Below are positions 50,200 through 60,040 of a DNA stretch of 64,000 bases, piece by piece. The notes below the pieces were generated by a model, which saw only the letters and a list, made by a program, of their open reading frames with translations, did no database searches and was not told where the DNA came from. This stretch comes from Staphylococcus argenteus (GTDB lineage Bacteria; Bacillota; Bacilli; Staphylococcales; Staphylococcaceae), in contig NC_016941.1 of assembly GCF_000236925.1 (NCBI RefSeq), positions 248,001 to 312,000 of the forward strand, read 5' to 3'. A program made the position numbers and the translations under genes. The stretch's first letter is position 1. Every line of letters starts with the position of its first letter.

Positions 50200-50240
50200 A
50201 TAAGATTGAAAGGCAAAATGACCTTCCAATCTTATTTTTA
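50200..50240. repeat. Intercistronic hairpin in the ABC operon
   Basis: ATAAGATTG (50200-50208) pairs with CAATCTTAT (50227-50235), and AAGG/CCTT extends the stem. On the minus (sense) strand no T run follows; instead the ribosome-binding site of the next gene begins. It may set relative expression or mRNA ends within the operon. Confidence 0.6.
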
Positions 50241-50248
50241 TATTTTAG

Positions 50249-51772
50249 TTATTTAGATGTCTTTTTTAAAATTGATTCAAACATTTTACCGCCATTTTTC
50301 TCGATTTCTTTTTCAAGTTTTTCGCGGTCTTTTGAAGATAAACTATTGAAGTCTTTAGCACCACTAGCATCAAAATCAATATCTGTTTTTAATTTTGTGT
50401 TAGATTTTAAGATAAAGTTAATAGGTTCTTCAGCAAATTTGATACCAATATTTAATGTAGATTTCTGAGTATTATTTTTAACATCAGAATCTATATTATT
50501 TTCAAACGTAATTTCATTTTCATCGCTATATTTATCCATTGCAAAAGTGATTTTACCTTTATCTTGACGTTTTGTGCCGTCAACTTTTTCTTGGTTATCT
50601 AATGTGACTTTTGATTCATCATATTCTGTCTTTTTAGCTAATTCGTATTTATCATTATATTTATTATCTTTTTCTTTAGAAGATACGCCTTTAATTGTAT
50701 ATTTTGATTCATCATACGAGTACTTATCTTGGTCGAAGTTAATTGCATAATCCACTTTTAATTTATCGTCTTCTAAAGTGTTAGTACCTTTGATTTTAGT
50801 TTTATGATTTTCTTTGTCTGTAATTGTAATTTCTCTTTTTACAATTGTATGTTTTTCTGTATAAATTTTAGATTGAATTTTAGCAAATTCATCTGTTTTA
50901 GTTTCTTTGATATTGTCAATTGCTTTTTTGATCTCTTTATCAAAGTCTTTTTTAGTACCTTGTTTTTCAACTAATTTTTTAATATCTTTATCTTTTTTAG
51001 CTTCTTCTAATACAGCTAATGTAATTTTTTTAGTGTCTGCTCTGCTAAGTGTTAATGTGACAGGTCTAACTTTGTGCTTTTCGCCATTAATCTTAATTTC
51101 TTCTTTTTTGCCTTTTTCAAAATTGTCGTCTTTTAATTTGTCGACAATAAGTTCTGAGTATTTTTCAGCAATCTTTTCGTAGTCACTTTGTTGCGTTTGA
51201 GCATTACTAAAAATACTATTTAAGTTTAATTGTTGATTTGTAATACCATTTTCTTTTGCTGTTTCTTCATCTTCACCTGTAAGTTTTGCATAAGTTGATA
51301 GTAAATCAGAATTATCAATACTATATTTCCTTTTAAATAAAGGTGATTCAAAATAGTGCTTATCTTTATCTGCGGCTAACTGGAATTTCCCTAATTCAGT
51401 GTCTGCTAATGTTGGCTCAAGATTAATCATTGATTTCTCTTTTTTAGGATCATAGCCATACGACATTTTAATTTTAGAAGCATTAACAACAGATTTTGGA
51501 ATATCAAGATTTTTAGTGAGATCATCTGATGCATCTGCACTTAGTTCTAATGAAGATAAAAATGAATTATCTTTCATTTTTTCTTGGAATTTCACTTCAT
51601 TTTCGAAGCGATCATTGAAATAATCTTTATACATTTTTGCTGTTTGTTGTTCACTTTTTAGGTATGTATTTTTCGGTGTATTAGCAAAAAATGCATAAAC
51701 TCCCCACGCAATTCCACCTATTAATAATAAGACAATAATAATAGGAATTATAATTTTTAGTTTTTTAGACAT
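50249..51772 (-). CDS. Membrane-anchored extracellular protein of unknown function, first gene of the ABC operon
   Basis: A 507-residue protein. A short basic N-terminus and one strong hydrophobic segment (~7-30, IIIPIIIVLLLIGGIAWGVYAFF) are followed by about 475 residues of Lys/Glu/Asp-rich, strand- and helix-forming sequence with no cysteine. It is probably an anchored surface protein rather than a lipoprotein. The ATG at 51772 follows GGGAGG. As the first gene before two ABC-2 permeases and an ATPase, it may be the cargo receptor or a sensor. I do not recognise a characterised family. Confidence 0.8.
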   Translation of the reverse strand: MSKKLKIIIPIIIVLLLIGGIAWGVYAFFANTPKNTYLKSEQQTAKMYKDYFNDRFENEVKFQEKMKDNSFLSSLELSADASDDLTKNLDIPKSVVNASKIKMSYGYDPKKEKSMINLEPTLADTELGKFQLAADKDKHYFESPLFKRKYSIDNSDLLSTYAKLTGEDEETAKENGITNQQLNLNSIFSNAQTQQSDYEKIAEKYSELIVDKLKDDNFEKGKKEEIKINGEKHKVRPVTLTLSRADTKKITLAVLEEAKKDKDIKKLVEKQGTKKDFDKEIKKAIDNIKETKTDEFAKIQSKIYTEKHTIVKREITITDKENHKTKIKGTNTLEDDKLKVDYAINFDQDKYSYDESKYTIKGVSSKEKDNKYNDKYELAKKTEYDESKVTLDNQEKVDGTKRQDKGKITFAMDKYSDENEITFENNIDSDVKNNTQKSTLNIGIKFAEEPINFILKSNTKLKTDIDFDASGAKDFNSLSSKDREKLEKEIEKNGGKMFESILKKTSK

Positions 51773-52041
51773 TTTGTTTCCTCCCAATTATTTATGAGTT
51801 AATCATATCAGAACAATACATTTTATTAAATGGTTTATTTTAAATTTTGTTTAAATTAATAGAATTTTAGTTATAATAATGTTTAATAAGTTATTGAAAA
51901 TCTAATAAACTACAAAAAATAGTTTGATTACATAATGATTTTTGAAATGTGTTGATTAACTTGCTAAGAAACATTTTATTTACGAAGAAGATTTATTTAA
52001 CTTATTGAAAATATTGAAGATATATTGGGGGGATTAGTGTA

Positions 52042-52689
52042 ATGGAGATAAAGGAAATTGTAGCAAATATAAAAAGGCCTTACTTAACAACTTTTGTAAT
52101 ATTTACGATTTTGCTCTCATTGTTTTTTGATGCGATTATGTTTTTCAATAGTAAACTTTATGATAAGTTGCCATTATATTTAGTCGTATTTTTAATTTTT
52201 GCAATAGTAGTGTCAATTTTACTGTATTTACAAGAAAAAAGTGAGAAGGTAAAAGTTGAGAAAAAGTATGTGATTTGGTATATGACACTAAATGTTATAA
52301 CTGGTTATTCAATGCCATTATTTATTGCTTCTACTTATGTTGTTGGTGCAGCAGTAAATGATATAGATGTGTTTTATTATTGGTGCGGAGTAGCTTTGAT
52401 GCTATTTATTTCTTGGTTAGGTTTATTTTTATTTTACAAAAATGAATTTGATAGTGAAAATCCTAATCCTGCAGTTAACTTTATAGCAATTATTATAAAA
52501 TTATTTGCTTTAGCAACTTTATTTTATATAAGTAAGGTTGCGCCTAGTATTGCGGATGAAAAGAACTTTATATTTATAAGTATACTAATAAATTTAGGTG
52601 TTGATGCTCTACTTGTTAGGTCATATTTTAATTACGCGTTATACAAGAGTATTAAGAAAGATATCGAAAATGAAGGTAAGACAATGTAA
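52042..52689 (+). CDS. Small polytopic membrane protein near the type VII locus
   Basis: A 215-residue protein with about six hydrophobic segments (16-35, 45-63, 76-100, 108-132, 150-168, 172-192) and short charged loops. The N-terminus MEIKEIVANIKRPY is cytoplasmic-looking. The ATG at 52042 has GGGGGGA upstream. It is followed 33 bases later by a second membrane protein, probably in one transcript. Codon usage is very A+T rich. I believe databases place this pair in DUF5079/DUF5080-type families found beside staphylococcal type VII loci, but I cannot verify that. No function known. Confidence 0.75.
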   Translation: MEIKEIVANIKRPYLTTFVIFTILLSLFFDAIMFFNSKLYDKLPLYLVVFLIFAIVVSILLYLQEKSEKVKVEKKYVIWYMTLNVITGYSMPLFIASTYVVGAAVNDIDVFYYWCGVALMLFISWLGLFLFYKNEFDSENPNPAVNFIAIIIKLFALATLFYISKVAPSIADEKNFIFISILINLGVDALLVRSYFNYALYKSIKKDIENEGKTM

Positions 52690-52722
52690 AGGAAAGATAT
52701 AAAAAATAATAGGAGTTTAACC

Positions 52723-53310
52723 ATGATAATTTTTATTTTAATAACAATATTTGCTATTTATTATATAGCTATGATTGCTAGTTTGTTTAAGAGTGAAGGA
52801 TTTTCAATAATAGGTTTAATATTAGATGTTGTTATAATGGGGACGTTGATTTTTTACTATTTTATAGGCGCTCGCTTTGTTGATAATGATTTAAGTAACT
52901 TTTTAATGTTCATGGATATTGGATCATATATTTTTATGTACCTTGCAATTAAGTGTTTATGGGTGAAACCTAAGGTAGTAAATTATTTGATTGCAAAAGA
53001 ATTGGATGAATCTAAAGAGGTCATTGAAGAGCAGGAATTAGATTTACAGACATCAAAGATAAGAGGTATCTACTTTTTCATTATTGCAGTAGTGATGTTA
53101 ATTATCGCTAAATTAAGGATGCAACCAGAATTACAAGCAGATGCGGTATCAATGAATCCAGTTTTTATTTTTATAGGTGTTATTATCATTTTAATTTGGC
53201 TAATACTAGATATATATCGTAAGAAGAAATACGGTATATTCTTATTCAAGACGATAGTGCCATTAGTTGTTACGACATGGATTATTATCGCTACAATTAT
53301 ACTTTCATAA
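52723..53310 (+). CDS. Small polytopic membrane protein, partner of the preceding gene
   Basis: A 195-residue membrane protein with six hydrophobic segments in two blocks: three in residues 1-90, a charged cytoplasmic-type linker (~90-110, VIEEQELDLQ), then three in 110-195. The layout resembles the upstream gene, so the two may form a heteromer. The ATG at 52723 has AGGAGT upstream. It ends before a strong terminator shared with essH. Confidence 0.75.
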   Translation: MIIFILITIFAIYYIAMIASLFKSEGFSIIGLILDVVIMGTLIFYYFIGARFVDNDLSNFLMFMDIGSYIFMYLAIKCLWVKPKVVNYLIAKELDESKEVIEEQELDLQTSKIRGIYFFIIAVVMLIIAKLRMQPELQADAVSMNPVFIFIGVIIILIWLILDIYRKKKYGIFLFKTIVPLVVTTWIIIATIILS

Positions 53311-53379
53311 ACGATATTGATTAATAGGGAATTCAGAAAATATTTCTTTGTAACTTTATAATCGAATATCATACAAAAT

Positions 53380-53435
53380 AAAGCGACCAATTTTGCAGTG
53401 TTACGAATTGTAAACTGCAAACTGGTCGCTTTTTA
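53380..53435. terminator. Terminator between the membrane-protein pair and essH
   Basis: AAAGCGACCA (53380-53389) pairs with TGGTCGCTTT (53423-53432), with an inner TTGCAGT/ACTGCAA stem. T5 follows on the plus strand. Confidence 0.9.
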
Positions 53436-53452
53436 TTGATGTCATTATTAAT

Positions 53453-54346
53453 TTAATGAATGTAATTATATGATGACACTTCTGAAGCAGAAATGGTTCT
53501 TGATGAAACGATATATTCACCAACCCAGTTCATCTCGGAAATTAAAATACTACCATCAATATTTACTTTCTCTACGTAAGCAACGTGACCAAAGGGGCCA
53601 TTTACAGTTTGTAAAATAGAGCCTCTTGTAGGATGTCTATCTACTTTAAAGCCATTGCTAGCAGCTTGACCTGCCCAGTTTTTGGCGTCTCCCCAAAATG
53701 TACTAATTGTATGCCCTTCTTTTGCACGTTTATCAAAGACATACCATGTGCATTGTCCAGCAGTATATAAGTTGTTTTTGCTTGTAAACAAAGGTTGATC
53801 AATGATTTTACCATTTCCTAACGCTAAAGGTTTACCATCTGCAGTCTTTGCTTTGTCATTAAATTCAGCAATTTGTAATTCGTCATACAATTCATCTAAG
53901 TCGATTCCTGTAATGAGTCCTTTTTTGTCTTTTGAAAATGCATTATTTAATTCATCATCGCTACTGTCAAAATTCGGTGTTGCAGGTGTCAATGGATTGC
54001 TTGGTGGCGTTTGAGGCGGTGTGTGTGAATCAATTGCATCGTTAATGTTAGTGTACTGATCACTCAATGGTGAATGGTACTGATTAGTATTATGGTCACG
54101 CTGATTTGTGCGTTGATTATTCTCAGATGTACGTGACTGTGATTGTTGATTACTATTTGGCATATTATTTTTGTCGTAAGTGTATGTATATGTGCCATTG
54201 TCTTTATTCACTTTAAATTGTGCATTTGGGTGGGCTTTTTGTGCTTCTTCTAGTGTTTGATTGTCATTCGTAGTAGCTATAGCCGAATGGGGCAATATAC
54301 TAAAAAAAGCAAGAGTTGTCATAGTCAGTAAAATTGTTTTCTTCAT
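53453..54346 (-). CDS. essH: CHAP-domain peptidoglycan hydrolase EssH
   Basis: A 297-residue secreted SsaA-like protein. Signal peptide 1-24 (ending SAIA), a long low-complexity Asn/Gln/Pro region (~60-130), then a CHAP domain (~185-297) with catalytic Cys199 in AGQCTWYV and His254 in FGHVAYVE. I use the ATG at 54346, which gives the published EssH length; three extra upstream codons are possible. In S. aureus EssH cuts peptidoglycan to allow type VII substrates across the wall. It is divergent from esxA, consistent with that role. Confidence 0.93.
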   Translation of the reverse strand: MKKTILLTMTTLAFFSILPHSAIATTNDNQTLEEAQKAHPNAQFKVNKDNGTYTYTYDKNNMPNSNQQSQSRTSENNQRTNQRDHNTNQYHSPLSDQYTNINDAIDSHTPPQTPPSNPLTPATPNFDSSDDELNNAFSKDKKGLITGIDLDELYDELQIAEFNDKAKTADGKPLALGNGKIIDQPLFTSKNNLYTAGQCTWYVFDKRAKEGHTISTFWGDAKNWAGQAASNGFKVDRHPTRGSILQTVNGPFGHVAYVEKVNIDGSILISEMNWVGEYIVSSRTISASEVSSYNYIH

Positions 54347-54414
54347 AATAACCATATAATCCTTTATGTATTTAATTTAATTTTAGTATACACATTTATA
54401 TTACAAAAATGAAT

Positions 54415-54438
54415 GGTTAATTAAAAATATATGGGTAT
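54415..54438 (+). promoter_or_regulatory. Candidate sigma-B promoter upstream of esxA
   Basis: GGTTAA (54415-54420), a 12-bp spacer, then GGGTAT (54433-54438) fits the sigma-B pattern GTTTWW-N12-15-GGGWAW with one mismatch. It points at esxA, 155 bp downstream. Confidence 0.4.
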
Positions 54439-54593
54439 ATTCAATATATTTATTTAAAAAAAGCTAAAAATACTTAAAAAACTATATACATATACTAATA
54501 ATTTATATATTATTTGAGTAAGGAACACTTTTCTAAATAATAGTGTCCCTAAAAAGTTTTGATAAACTTAAAATATTCAGGAGGTTTCTAGTT

Positions 54594-54887
54594 ATGGCAA
54601 TGATTAAGATGAGTCCAGAGGAAATCAGAGCAAAATCACAATCTTACGGGCAAGGTTCAGACCAAATCCGTCAAATTTTATCTGATTTAACACGTGCACA
54701 AGGTGAAATTGCAGCAAACTGGGAAGGTCAAGCTTTCAGTCGTTTCGAAGAGCAATTCCAACAATTAAGTCCTAAAGTAGAAAAATTCGCTCAATTGTTA
54801 GAAGAAATCAAACAACAATTGAATAGCACTGCTGACGCTGTTCAAGAACAAGACCAACAACTTTCTAATAATTTCGGTTTGCAATAA
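54594..54887 (+). CDS. esxA: Type VII secreted WXG100 protein EsxA
   Basis: A 97-residue WXG100 protein: two helices joined by a turn bearing Trp43-Glu44-Gly45 (NWEGQAF), secreted as a dimer by the ess system. I start at the ATG at 54594, nine bases after AGGAGG; the longer upstream frame has no site. The sequence matches S. aureus EsxA as I know it. Codon use is strongly biased toward preferred codons, unlike neighbouring ess genes, which fits high expression. A terminator-like hairpin after it would keep most transcripts monocistronic. Confidence 0.98.
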
Positions 54888-54900
54888 GCATTCTGGAATT

Positions 54901-54945
54901 GGCAAAGTCACACTCAATGATGTGGCTTTGCCTATCATTTTTTTA
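54901..54945 (+). terminator. Attenuator/terminator between esxA and esaA
   Basis: GGCAAAGTCACA (54901-54912) pairs with TGTGGCTTTGCC (54921-54932) with one mismatch. TATCATTTTTTT follows. Leaky termination here would give much esxA mRNA and less of the machinery genes. Confidence 0.85.
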
Positions 54946-54970
54946 AGAATATAACTGAAAGGAAATAAGC

Positions 54971-57900
54971 ATGAAAAAGAAAAATTGGATTTATGCATTA
55001 ATTGTCACTTTAATTATTATAATTGCCATAGTTAGTATGATATTTTTTGTTCAAACAAAATATGGAGATCAATCTGAAAAAGAATCTCACAATGTAAGTA
55101 ATAAAAATAATAAAATACATATCGCAATTGTTAACGAGGATCAACCAACTACATACAACGGTAAAAAGGTTGAGTTGGGTCAAGCATTTATAAAAAGGTT
55201 AGCAAATGAGAAAAACTATAAATTTGAAACAGTAACGAGAAACGTTGCCGAGTCAGGCTTAAAAAATGGTGGATACCAAGTCATGATTGTTATTCCTGAA
55301 AACTTTTCAAAATTGGCAATGCAATTAGACGCTAAAACACCATCGAAAATATCATTACAGTATAAAACAGCTGTAGGACAAAAAGAAGAAGTAGCAAAAA
55401 ATACAGAAAAAGTTGTAAGTAATGTACTTAACGACTTTAACAAAAACTTAGTCGAAATTTATTTAACGAGTATTATTGATAATTTACATAATGCACAAAA
55501 GAATGTTGGCGCTATTATGACACGTGAACATGGTGTGAATAGTAAGTTCTCGAATTACTTATTAAATCCAATTAACGACTTTCCGGAATTATTTACAGAT
55601 ACGCTTGTAAATTCAATTTCTGCCAATAAAGACATTACAAAATGGTATCAAACATACAATAAATCGTTATTAAGTGCGAATTCAGATACGTTCAGAGTAA
55701 ACACAGATTATAATGTTTCGAACTTAATTGAAAAGCAAAGTTCACTATTCGATGAACAGAATACAGCGATGGATAAGGTTTTACAAGATTATAAGTCGCA
55801 AAAAAATAGTGTAGAACTTGATAACTATATTAATGCGTTGAAACAGATGGATAGTCAAATTGATCAACAATCTAATATGCAAGATACAGGTAAAGAAGAA
55901 TATAAACAAACAGTTAAGGAAAATTTAGATAGATTAAGAGATATCATCAAGTCACAAGAATCTCCATTTTCAAAAGGGATGATTGAAGATTATCGTAAGC
56001 AATTAACTGAATCATTACAAGATGAACTTGCGAATAACAAAGACTTACAAGATGCGCTAAACAGTATTAAAATGAACAATGCTCAATTTGCTGAAAACTT
56101 AGAGAAACAACTTCATGATGATATCGTTAAAGAACCTGATACAGATACAACATTTATCTATAACATGTCTAAACAAGACTTTATAGCCGCAGGTTTAAAT
56201 GATGATGAAGCTAATAAATATGAAGCAATTGTTAAAGAAGCTAAACGTTATAAAAACGAATATAATTTGAAAAAACCGTTAGCAGAACACATTAATTTAA
56301 CAGATTATGACAACCAAGTTGCGCAAGATACAAGTAGTTTGATTAATGATGGTGTCAAAATTCAACGAACTGAAACAATTAAAAGTAATGATATTAATCA
56401 ATTAACTGTTGCAACTGATCCTAATTTTAATTTTGAAGGTGAAATTAAAATAAATGGTAAAAAGTATGATATTAAAGATCAAAGCGTACAACTTGATACA
56501 TCAAATAAAGATTATAAAGTTGAAGTTAATGGTGTCGCTAAATTGAAAAAAGATGCTGAAAAAGATTTCTTAAAAGATAAAACAATGCATTTACAATTAT
56601 TATTCGGACAAGCAAATCGTCAAGATGAACCGAATGATAAAAAATCAACGAGTGTTGTGGACGTAACATTGAATCATAACCTTGATGGTCGCTTATCGAA
56701 AGATGCATTAAGTCAGCAATTGAGTGCATTATCTAGATTCGATGCACATTATAAAATGTACACAGATACAAAAGGTAGAGAAGATAAACCATTCGATAAT
56801 AAACGTTTAATTGATATGATGGTTGACCAAGTTGTTAATGACATGGAAAGCTTCAAAGACGACAAAGTAGCTGTGTTACATCAAATCGACACTATGGAAG
56901 ACAATTCAGACAAACTGATTGATGACATTTTAAATAACAAAAAGAATACAACAAAAAATAAAGAAGATATTTCTAAACTGGTTGATCAGTTAGAAAACGT
57001 TAAAAAGACATTTGCTGAAGAACCACAAGAACCAAAAATTGACAAAGGCAAAAATGATGAATTTAATACAATGTCTTCTAACTTAGATAAAGAAATTAGT
57101 AGAATTTCTGAAAAGAGTACGCAGTTGTTATCTGATACCCAGGAGTCAAAATCAATTGCAGATTCAGTTAGTGGACAATTAAATCAATTAGATAATAATG
57201 TGAATAAACTGCATGCGACAGGTCGCGCATTAGGTGTAAGAGCGAATGACTTGAACCGTCAAATGGCTAAGAACGATAAAGATAATGAGTTGTTCGCTAA
57301 AGAATTCAAAAAAGTATTACAAAATTCTAAAGATGGTGACAGACAAAACCAAGCATTAAAAGCATTTATGAGTAATCCAGTTCAAAAGAAAAACTTAGAA
57401 AATGTACTAGCAAATAATGGTAATACAGATGTAATTTCACCAACATTATTTGTATTGTTGATGTATTTACTATCAATGATTACGGCATATATTTTCTATA
57501 GTTATGAACGTGCTAAAGGGCAAATGAATTTCATCAAAGATGATTACAGTAGTAAAAACAATCTTTGGAATAATGCAATTACGTCTGGTGTTATTGGTGC
57601 AACTGGTTTAGTAGAAGGATTAATTGTCGGTTTAATTGCAATGAGTAAGTTCCATGTATTAGCTGGCTATAGAATGAAATTCATCTTAATGGTGATTTTA
57701 ACAATGATGGTCTTTGTACTCATCAATACGTATTTATTACGACAAGTTAAATCAATTGGTATGTTCTTAATGGTTGCTACATTAGGCTTATACTTTGTAG
57801 CTATGAATAATTTAAAAGCATCTGGTCAAGGTGTTACTAATAAAATTTCACCATTATCTTATATTGATAATATGTTCTTCAATTATTTAAATGCAGAACA

Positions 57901-58000
57901 TCCAATAGGTTTAGCGTTAGTAATATTGACGTTAATCGTAATTATTGGATTTGTACTGAACATGTTTATAAAACACTTTAAGAAAGAGAGATTAATCTAA
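54971..58000 (+). CDS. esaA: Type VII secretion membrane protein EsaA
   Basis: A 1009-residue protein of the EsaA/YueB family. An N-terminal span (~8-27) is followed by a very large extracellular region (~30-820) rich in Lys, Asp and coiled-coil-like stretches, then about five or six C-terminal spans (~824-1005) of ABC-2-like type. It is a core component of the S. aureus ess system; in Bacillus the homologue YueB is the SPP1 phage receptor. The ATG at 54971 follows AAAGGAAA. Its stop overlaps the essA start by one base. Confidence 0.96.
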   Translation: MKKKNWIYALIVTLIIIIAIVSMIFFVQTKYGDQSEKESHNVSNKNNKIHIAIVNEDQPTTYNGKKVELGQAFIKRLANEKNYKFETVTRNVAESGLKNGGYQVMIVIPENFSKLAMQLDAKTPSKISLQYKTAVGQKEEVAKNTEKVVSNVLNDFNKNLVEIYLTSIIDNLHNAQKNVGAIMTREHGVNSKFSNYLLNPINDFPELFTDTLVNSISANKDITKWYQTYNKSLLSANSDTFRVNTDYNVSNLIEKQSSLFDEQNTAMDKVLQDYKSQKNSVELDNYINALKQMDSQIDQQSNMQDTGKEEYKQTVKENLDRLRDIIKSQESPFSKGMIEDYRKQLTESLQDELANNKDLQDALNSIKMNNAQFAENLEKQLHDDIVKEPDTDTTFIYNMSKQDFIAAGLNDDEANKYEAIVKEAKRYKNEYNLKKPLAEHINLTDYDNQVAQDTSSLINDGVKIQRTETIKSNDINQLTVATDPNFNFEGEIKINGKKYDIKDQSVQLDTSNKDYKVEVNGVAKLKKDAEKDFLKDKTMHLQLLFGQANRQDEPNDKKSTSVVDVTLNHNLDGRLSKDALSQQLSALSRFDAHYKMYTDTKGREDKPFDNKRLIDMMVDQVVNDMESFKDDKVAVLHQIDTMEDNSDKLIDDILNNKKNTTKNKEDISKLVDQLENVKKTFAEEPQEPKIDKGKNDEFNTMSSNLDKEISRISEKSTQLLSDTQESKSIADSVSGQLNQLDNNVNKLHATGRALGVRANDLNRQMAKNDKDNELFAKEFKKVLQNSKDGDRQNQALKAFMSNPVQKKNLENVLANNGNTDVISPTLFVLLMYLLSMITAYIFYSYERAKGQMNFIKDDYSSKNNLWNNAITSGVIGATGLVEGLIVGLIAMSKFHVLAGYRMKFILMVILTMMVFVLINTYLLRQVKSIGMFLMVATLGLYFVAMNNLKASGQGVTNKISPLSYIDNMFFNYLNAEHPIGLALVILTLIVIIGFVLNMFIKHFKKERLI

Positions 58001-58458
58001 TGTTGATGAATAGCGTGATTGCTTTAACTTTTTTAACAGCATCTAGCAATAATGGCGGACTTAATATTGATGTGCAACAAGAAGAGGAAAAGCGAATCAA
58101 TAATGATTTAAATCAATATGATACAACGCTATTTAATAAAGATAGTAAAGAAGTCAACGATGCGATTGCTAGACAGAAAAAAGAACGACAACAACAAATA
58201 AAAAATGATATGTTTCATAATCAAGCGAGTCACTCGACTCGCTTGAATGAAACTAAAAAAGTGTTATTTTCCAAATCTAACTTAGAAAAGACTTCGGAGA
58301 GTGATAAAAGCCCCTATATTCAAAACAAGCAGGAGAAAAAAATATTCCCGTACATTTTGATGTCTGTAGGGGCTTTTTTGACTTTAGGATTTGTCATTTT
58401 TTCAATTCATAAAGGGAGACGAACGAAAAATGAATCAGCACGTAAAAGTAACATTTGA
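58000..58458 (+). CDS. essA: Type VII secretion membrane protein EssA
   Basis: A 152-residue membrane protein: N-terminal hydrophobic segment (1-~16, signal-like), charged middle region (~25-108), and C-terminal span (~114-135) followed by a basic tail. It is an ess core component. The ATG at 58000 shares its A with the esaA stop (TAATG), so translation is coupled. The coding sequence contains two strong inverted repeats, one resembling an intrinsic terminator. It overlaps esaB by 29 bases. Confidence 0.94.
   Translation: MLMNSVIALTFLTASSNNGGLNIDVQQEEEKRINNDLNQYDTTLFNKDSKEVNDAIARQKKERQQQIKNDMFHNQASHSTRLNETKKVLFSKSNLEKTSESDKSPYIQNKQEKKIFPYILMSVGAFLTLGFVIFSIHKGRRTKNESARKSNI
58221..58246. repeat. 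Perfect inverted repeat inside essA
   Basis: TCAAGCGAGTC (58221-58231) and GACTCGCTTGA (58236-58246) are 11-bp exact reverse complements around a four-base loop, ACTC. It is unusually G+C rich for this region. It lies wholly within coding sequence. Confidence 0.85.
58306..58379 (+). repeat. Terminator-like inverted repeat inside essA
   Basis: AAAAGCCCCTA (58306-58316) and TAGGGGCTTTT (58367-58377) are exact 11-bp reverse complements with a 50-base loop. The second arm runs into six T residues. It is within essA, about 50 bp before the esaB start. Confidence 0.75.
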
Positions 58459-58672
58459 TTTTACTAATTATAATTACGGCACATATGACCTAGCTGTACC
58501 GGCATATTTACCGATTAAGAACTTAATAGCTTTAGTATTGGATAGTTTGGACATTTCAATATTTGATGTCAATACACAAATTAAAGTGATGACGAAAGGT
58601 CAATTACTTGTTGAAAATGATCGACTCATTGATTATCAAATCGCTGATGGAGATATTTTGAAGTTACTATAG
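58430..58672 (+). CDS. esaB: Type VII secretion ubiquitin-like protein EsaB
   Basis: An 80-residue cytoplasmic protein with a ubiquitin-like fold (YukD family), beginning [18 protein letters not shown] and ending GDILKLL without a C-terminal di-glycine. It is needed for or modulates ess secretion in S. aureus. I start at the ATG at 58430; an upstream in-frame TTG at 58391 would add 13 residues not found in the family. The start lies inside the end of essA. Confidence 0.95.
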   Translation: MNQHVKVTFDFTNYNYGTYDLAVPAYLPIKNLIALVLDSLDISIFDVNTQIKVMTKGQLLVENDRLIDYQIADGDILKLL

Positions 58673-58684
58673 GAGGAAAAATAG

Positions 58685-60019
58685 ATGGTTAAAAATCATG
58701 ACCCTAAAAATGAAATGCAAGATATGTTAACACCTTTAGATGCCGAAGAAGCAGCTAAAACAAAATTACGCCTAGATATGAGAGAGATTCCTAAGTCTTC
58801 AATTAAGCCAGAACATTTTCATTTAATGTACTTATTAGAACAACATTCTCCATATTTTTTAGATGCTGAACTAACAGAGCTGCGTGACAGTTTCCAAATA
58901 CATTATGACATTACTGACAACCACACACCTTTTGATGATATTAAGTCATTTACTAAAAATGAAAAATTACGTTACTTACTCAATATCAAAAATTTAGAAG
59001 AAGTAAATCGCACACGCTACACATTTGTGTTGGCGCCGGATGAATTATTTTTTACAAGAGATGGACTGCCGATTGCTAAAACGAGAGGGTTACAAAATGT
59101 TGTTGATCCTTTGCCAATGTCAGAAGCTGAATTTTTAACAAGATATAAAGCACTGGTGATTTGTGCATTCAATGAGAAACAGTCATTTGATGCTTTAGTT
59201 GAAGGGAATTTAGAACTACATAAAGGAACGCCATTTGAAACTAAAGTTATTGAAGCGGCAACATTAGAATTACTAACGACATTTTTAGATGAACAATATC
59301 AGAAACAAGAAAAAGATTATAGTGAAAATTATGCATATGTTCGTAAAGTAGGGCATACCGTTTTCAAATGGGTTGCTATCGGTATGACAACGTTAAGTGT
59401 GTTATTAATTGCATTTTTAGCCTTTTTATATTTTTCGGTAATGAAGCATAATGAGCGCATTGAAAAAGGATACCAAGCATTTGTGAAGGATGATTATACA
59501 CAAGTACTAAATACGTATGATGATTTAGATGGTAAAAAATTAGACAAAGAAGCGCTTTACATTTATGCCAAAAGTTATATCCAAACGAACAAACAAGGTT
59601 TAGAAAAAGATAAGAAAGAAAACTTGCTTAATAATGTGACGCCAAATTCGAACAAAGATTACTTATTATATTGGATGGAATTAGGACAAGGACATCTTGA
59701 TGAAGCGATTGACATTGCAACTTATTTAGATGATAACGATATTACAAAATTAGCGTTGATTAATAAATTAAATGAGATTAAAAATAACGGAGATTTATCG
59801 AATGATAAACGTTCTGAAGAAACGAAAAAGTATAACGATAAATTGCAAGATATTTTAGATAAAGAAAAGCAAGTTAAAGATGAAAAAGCGAAATCTGAAG
59901 AAGAGAAAGCAAAAGCGAAAGATGAAAAATTAAAACAACAAGAAGAGAACGAAAAGAAGCAAAAAGAACAAGCGCAAAAAGATAAGGAAAAACGTCAAGA
60001 AGCTGAAAGAAAAAAATAG
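58685..60019 (+). CDS. essB: Type VII secretion pseudokinase-like protein EssB
   Basis: A 444-residue bitopic membrane protein. Residues 1-~215 form the cytoplasmic kinase-like (pseudokinase) domain, one span lies at ~228-252 (WVAIGMTTLSVLLIAFLAFL), and an extracytoplasmic helical domain (~255-385) is followed by a Lys/Glu-rich coiled-coil tail (~385-444). It dimerises and anchors the machine with EssC. The ATG at 58685 follows AGGAGG, 12 bases after esaB. Twenty-one bases separate it from essC. Confidence 0.96.
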   Translation: MVKNHDPKNEMQDMLTPLDAEEAAKTKLRLDMREIPKSSIKPEHFHLMYLLEQHSPYFLDAELTELRDSFQIHYDITDNHTPFDDIKSFTKNEKLRYLLNIKNLEEVNRTRYTFVLAPDELFFTRDGLPIAKTRGLQNVVDPLPMSEAEFLTRYKALVICAFNEKQSFDALVEGNLELHKGTPFETKVIEAATLELLTTFLDEQYQKQEKDYSENYAYVRKVGHTVFKWVAIGMTTLSVLLIAFLAFLYFSVMKHNERIEKGYQAFVKDDYTQVLNTYDDLDGKKLDKEALYIYAKSYIQTNKQGLEKDKKENLLNNVTPNSNKDYLLYWMELGQGHLDEAIDIATYLDDNDITKLALINKLNEIKNNGDLSNDKRSEETKKYNDKLQDILDKEKQVKDEKAKSEEEKAKAKDEKLKQQEENEKKQKEQAQKDKEKRQEAERKK

Positions 60020-60040
60020 TATAGGACTGAGGCAAAGACA

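Noticed and set aside
54361-54412. WalR-like box upstream of essH (TGTAAT-N5-TGTGTA on the minus strand)
   Set aside because: The second half has two mismatches to TGTWAH, too weak to annotate.
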